From Treponema sp. (GTDB lineage: Bacteria > Spirochaetota > Spirochaetia > Treponematales > Treponemataceae), in contig JAEDIW010000081.1 in the NCBI GenBank assembly GCA_016296655.1, forward strand, positions 1 to 6,415: 6,415 nucleotides of DNA, in the 5' to 3' direction. Made by a program: the position numbers and the translations under genes. Below, piece after piece: positions 5,241-6,415 of this stretch; position 1 is the first letter of the stretch, and each line of letters opens with the position of its first letter. Under the pieces are notes generated by a model that searched no databases, was not told where the DNA came from, and worked only from the letters and a program-made list of their open reading frames with translations.

Positions 5241-6415
5241 GTAATCCTTGCTGTTTATCTGTTCAAGGGCTTCTTTTGCAGAGCCGTCCATTTTGAACTC
5301 AAAAATGTAGATTGCGTCTTTTTGCCACACAACTGCATCGCTTCTGCCTTTGCCGTTTTGCACTTCGCACAGAACAAACTCGCCCATCAGTTTAAAAATG
5401 AGCCAGATAAAGGCCTGACAGTTCAACTCGTATTGCTTTTGATTCGTCTGTTTTGGAGCGGCGGCGAAGATGTTGTTGATGCGCTCCATAAATTCGTTTA
5501 CTTTGCCAGCGCGAAGTTCACGAATAAAATTCAGCACCTGGATATTGTCAGAATTATGCGTGTAGCCTGCGTAAAGCGGAAGAAGCCGCTCATAAAGTCC
5601 GAATTTTACTTCTTCGTTTGGAACTCCAAGGAAAAAACTTCGGAATTCTTTGTCGTAATCTTTTATGGTTACATAGCCTGTCTGATAAAGCATTGGAAGC
5701 GGCTCGCTGGAAGTCAGGCGGTAATTTTCAAGGGTACGAATACTTACTTCAACGCCTTCTTCCAAAGATTTGTAGTCAAAATCAGAATCAAGCATCATTT
5801 TTGTAAGGAAAGTCGGCGTTCCTGTTGCAAACCAATAGCTTCCAAAATTCAAGTCAGAAAATGCTTTCAAAAGGCTGAATGGATTGTAAATGTCTGTCTG
5901 AACATCCTGCGAAAAATGGTAGCCGTCGTAATTCTTTTTAAGTTCCGCAATACATTCTTCTTTTGAATATCCGTTTTTTTCTGCCATTGCTTCAATTTCA
6001 GGTGCAAAATTAACTTCCAATTCTTCTTGCGAAATTCCGCAGATTGCAGAGTATTTTTCGGAAAGGGAAATGTCGTTCAGGTTATTCAAATCAGAAAAAA
6101 TGCTCACTTTGTCAAAACGGGTTACGCCTGTAATGAAGACAAACTGGAGGTGGGCATCCTCGCCTTTGAGTACGCCGTAAAAAGTTTTTAAGATTTTTCT
6201 GAAAGCGTCTACAAGGTTCTGGTCGTCAATGGCGTTTAAAAGCGGCTTGTCGTATTCGTCCACAAGGACAACCGCCTGCAAACCTGTTTTTTCGTGAGCC
6301 TGCTGTAAAAGGTTACTGAAACGGTCAGCTGGACTTAAGGCATTTGGATTTCTTACGCCGTAGATTTTTTCGTAGGAATCAAGTTTTAAGCCAAGAGAAG
6401 CCCTGAAATTTTCTT
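5145..6415 (-). CDS. AAA-ATPase-like protein with C-terminal PD-(D/E)XK nuclease domain, 5' end off window
   Basis: The frame is open from the right edge (6415) to TAG 5147-5145, giving 422 visible residues. The true start and the Walker A lie outside the window. An internal TTG near 6281 is not the start, because the family sequence continues upstream (ENFRASLG, YEKIYGVRNPN, LSPADRFSNLL). Visible ATPase features are Walker B VVLVDEYDK (visible residues 48-56) and the FITGVTRFDKVSIF segment (93-106) typical of the AAA-ATPase-like family. YDGYHF follows at about 162-167. The C-terminal domain has the nuclease signature: Asp359 in RSDAVVW, then Glu372 and Lys374 in IFEFK. These genes occur in many copies in gut and rumen bacteria; their biological role is unclear, with defence or selfish-element roles often suggested. 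No terminator with a T tract follows; a 6-bp stem (5104-5109 with 5122-5127) is weak. Confidence 0.92.
   Translation of the reverse strand, partial: ENFRASLGLKLDSYEKIYGVRNPNALSPADRFSNLLQQAHEKTGLQAVVLVDEYDKPLLNAIDDQNLVDAFRKILKTFYGVLKGEDAHLQFVFITGVTRFDKVSIFSDLNNLNDISLSEKYSAICGISQEELEVNFAPEIEAMAEKNGYSKEECIAELKKNYDGYHFSQDVQTDIYNPFSLLKAFSDLNFGSYWFATGTPTFLTKMMLDSDFDYKSLEEGVEVSIRTLENYRLTSSEPLPMLYQTGYVTIKDYDKEFRSFFLGVPNEEVKFGLYERLLPLYAGYTHNSDNIQVLNFIRELRAGKVNEFMERINNIFAAAPKQTNQKQYELNCQAFIWLIFKLMGEFVLCEVQNGKGRSDAVVWQKDAIYIFEFKMDGSAKEALEQINSKDYPIAYKNDGRKIVKVGVNYSSEQKQLTEWVIE

Noticed and set aside
5175..5966. Plus-strand open frame of 263 codons
   Set aside because: It lies fully antisense to the AAA-ATPase/nuclease gene, whose minus-strand product has clear family motifs; the plus reading has no ribosome site and no recognisable domain.

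Overview
The window looks like a chromosomal segment of a low-to-moderate GC, host-associated spirochaete, most likely a Treponema. The support is the AspRS C-terminus, a membrane-bound class III cyclase with HAMP, and a paralogue-forming AAA-ATPase/PD-(D/E)XK gene of the kind common in gut and rumen Treponema. The genus is inferred from the style of the proteins, not from a search.

Layout. The left end (1-188) is the 3' end of aspS, closed by a strong hairpin terminator. A 127-residue acidic protein of unknown function follows (301-684). Next come a GC-rich intergenic repeat (721-834) and, on the minus strand, a 46-residue very basic protein (884-1024). That small gene has a near-consensus promoter, a strong Shine-Dalgarno and its own terminator. 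Divergent from it is a small secreted protein (1212-1583), followed by a SAM-dependent methyltransferase (1754-2533). Convergent with the methyltransferase is a 515-residue class III (IIIb-type) adenylate cyclase with six predicted membrane segments and HAMP (2588-4135, minus).

The right third (about 4140-6415, all minus strand) is accessory. A 5'-incomplete AAA-ATPase/PD-(D/E)XK protein runs off the right edge. Downstream of it lies a two-gene module that looks like a toxin-antitoxin pair. The putative antitoxin (4847-5056) is intact and has a palindrome over its -10 box. The zeta-toxin-like kinase (4455-4843) is broken by an internal, frame-shifting deletion. After that comes a second, decayed copy of the 3' end of the AAA/nuclease gene (4310-4444), which carries an in-frame internal deletion. 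The 98-bp direct repeats shared by the intact and decayed copies bracket the toxin-antitoxin module.

The left two thirds read as ordinary housekeeping and lineage-specific genes in separate transcription units. The right third reads as a decaying mobile or defence-type island: a dead toxin beside an intact antitoxin, flanked by copies of a multi-copy gene family. I did not find a complete novel multi-gene system. The best leads are the deleted toxin with its retained antitoxin, the flanking repeats, the small cationic protein and the GC-rich repeat.
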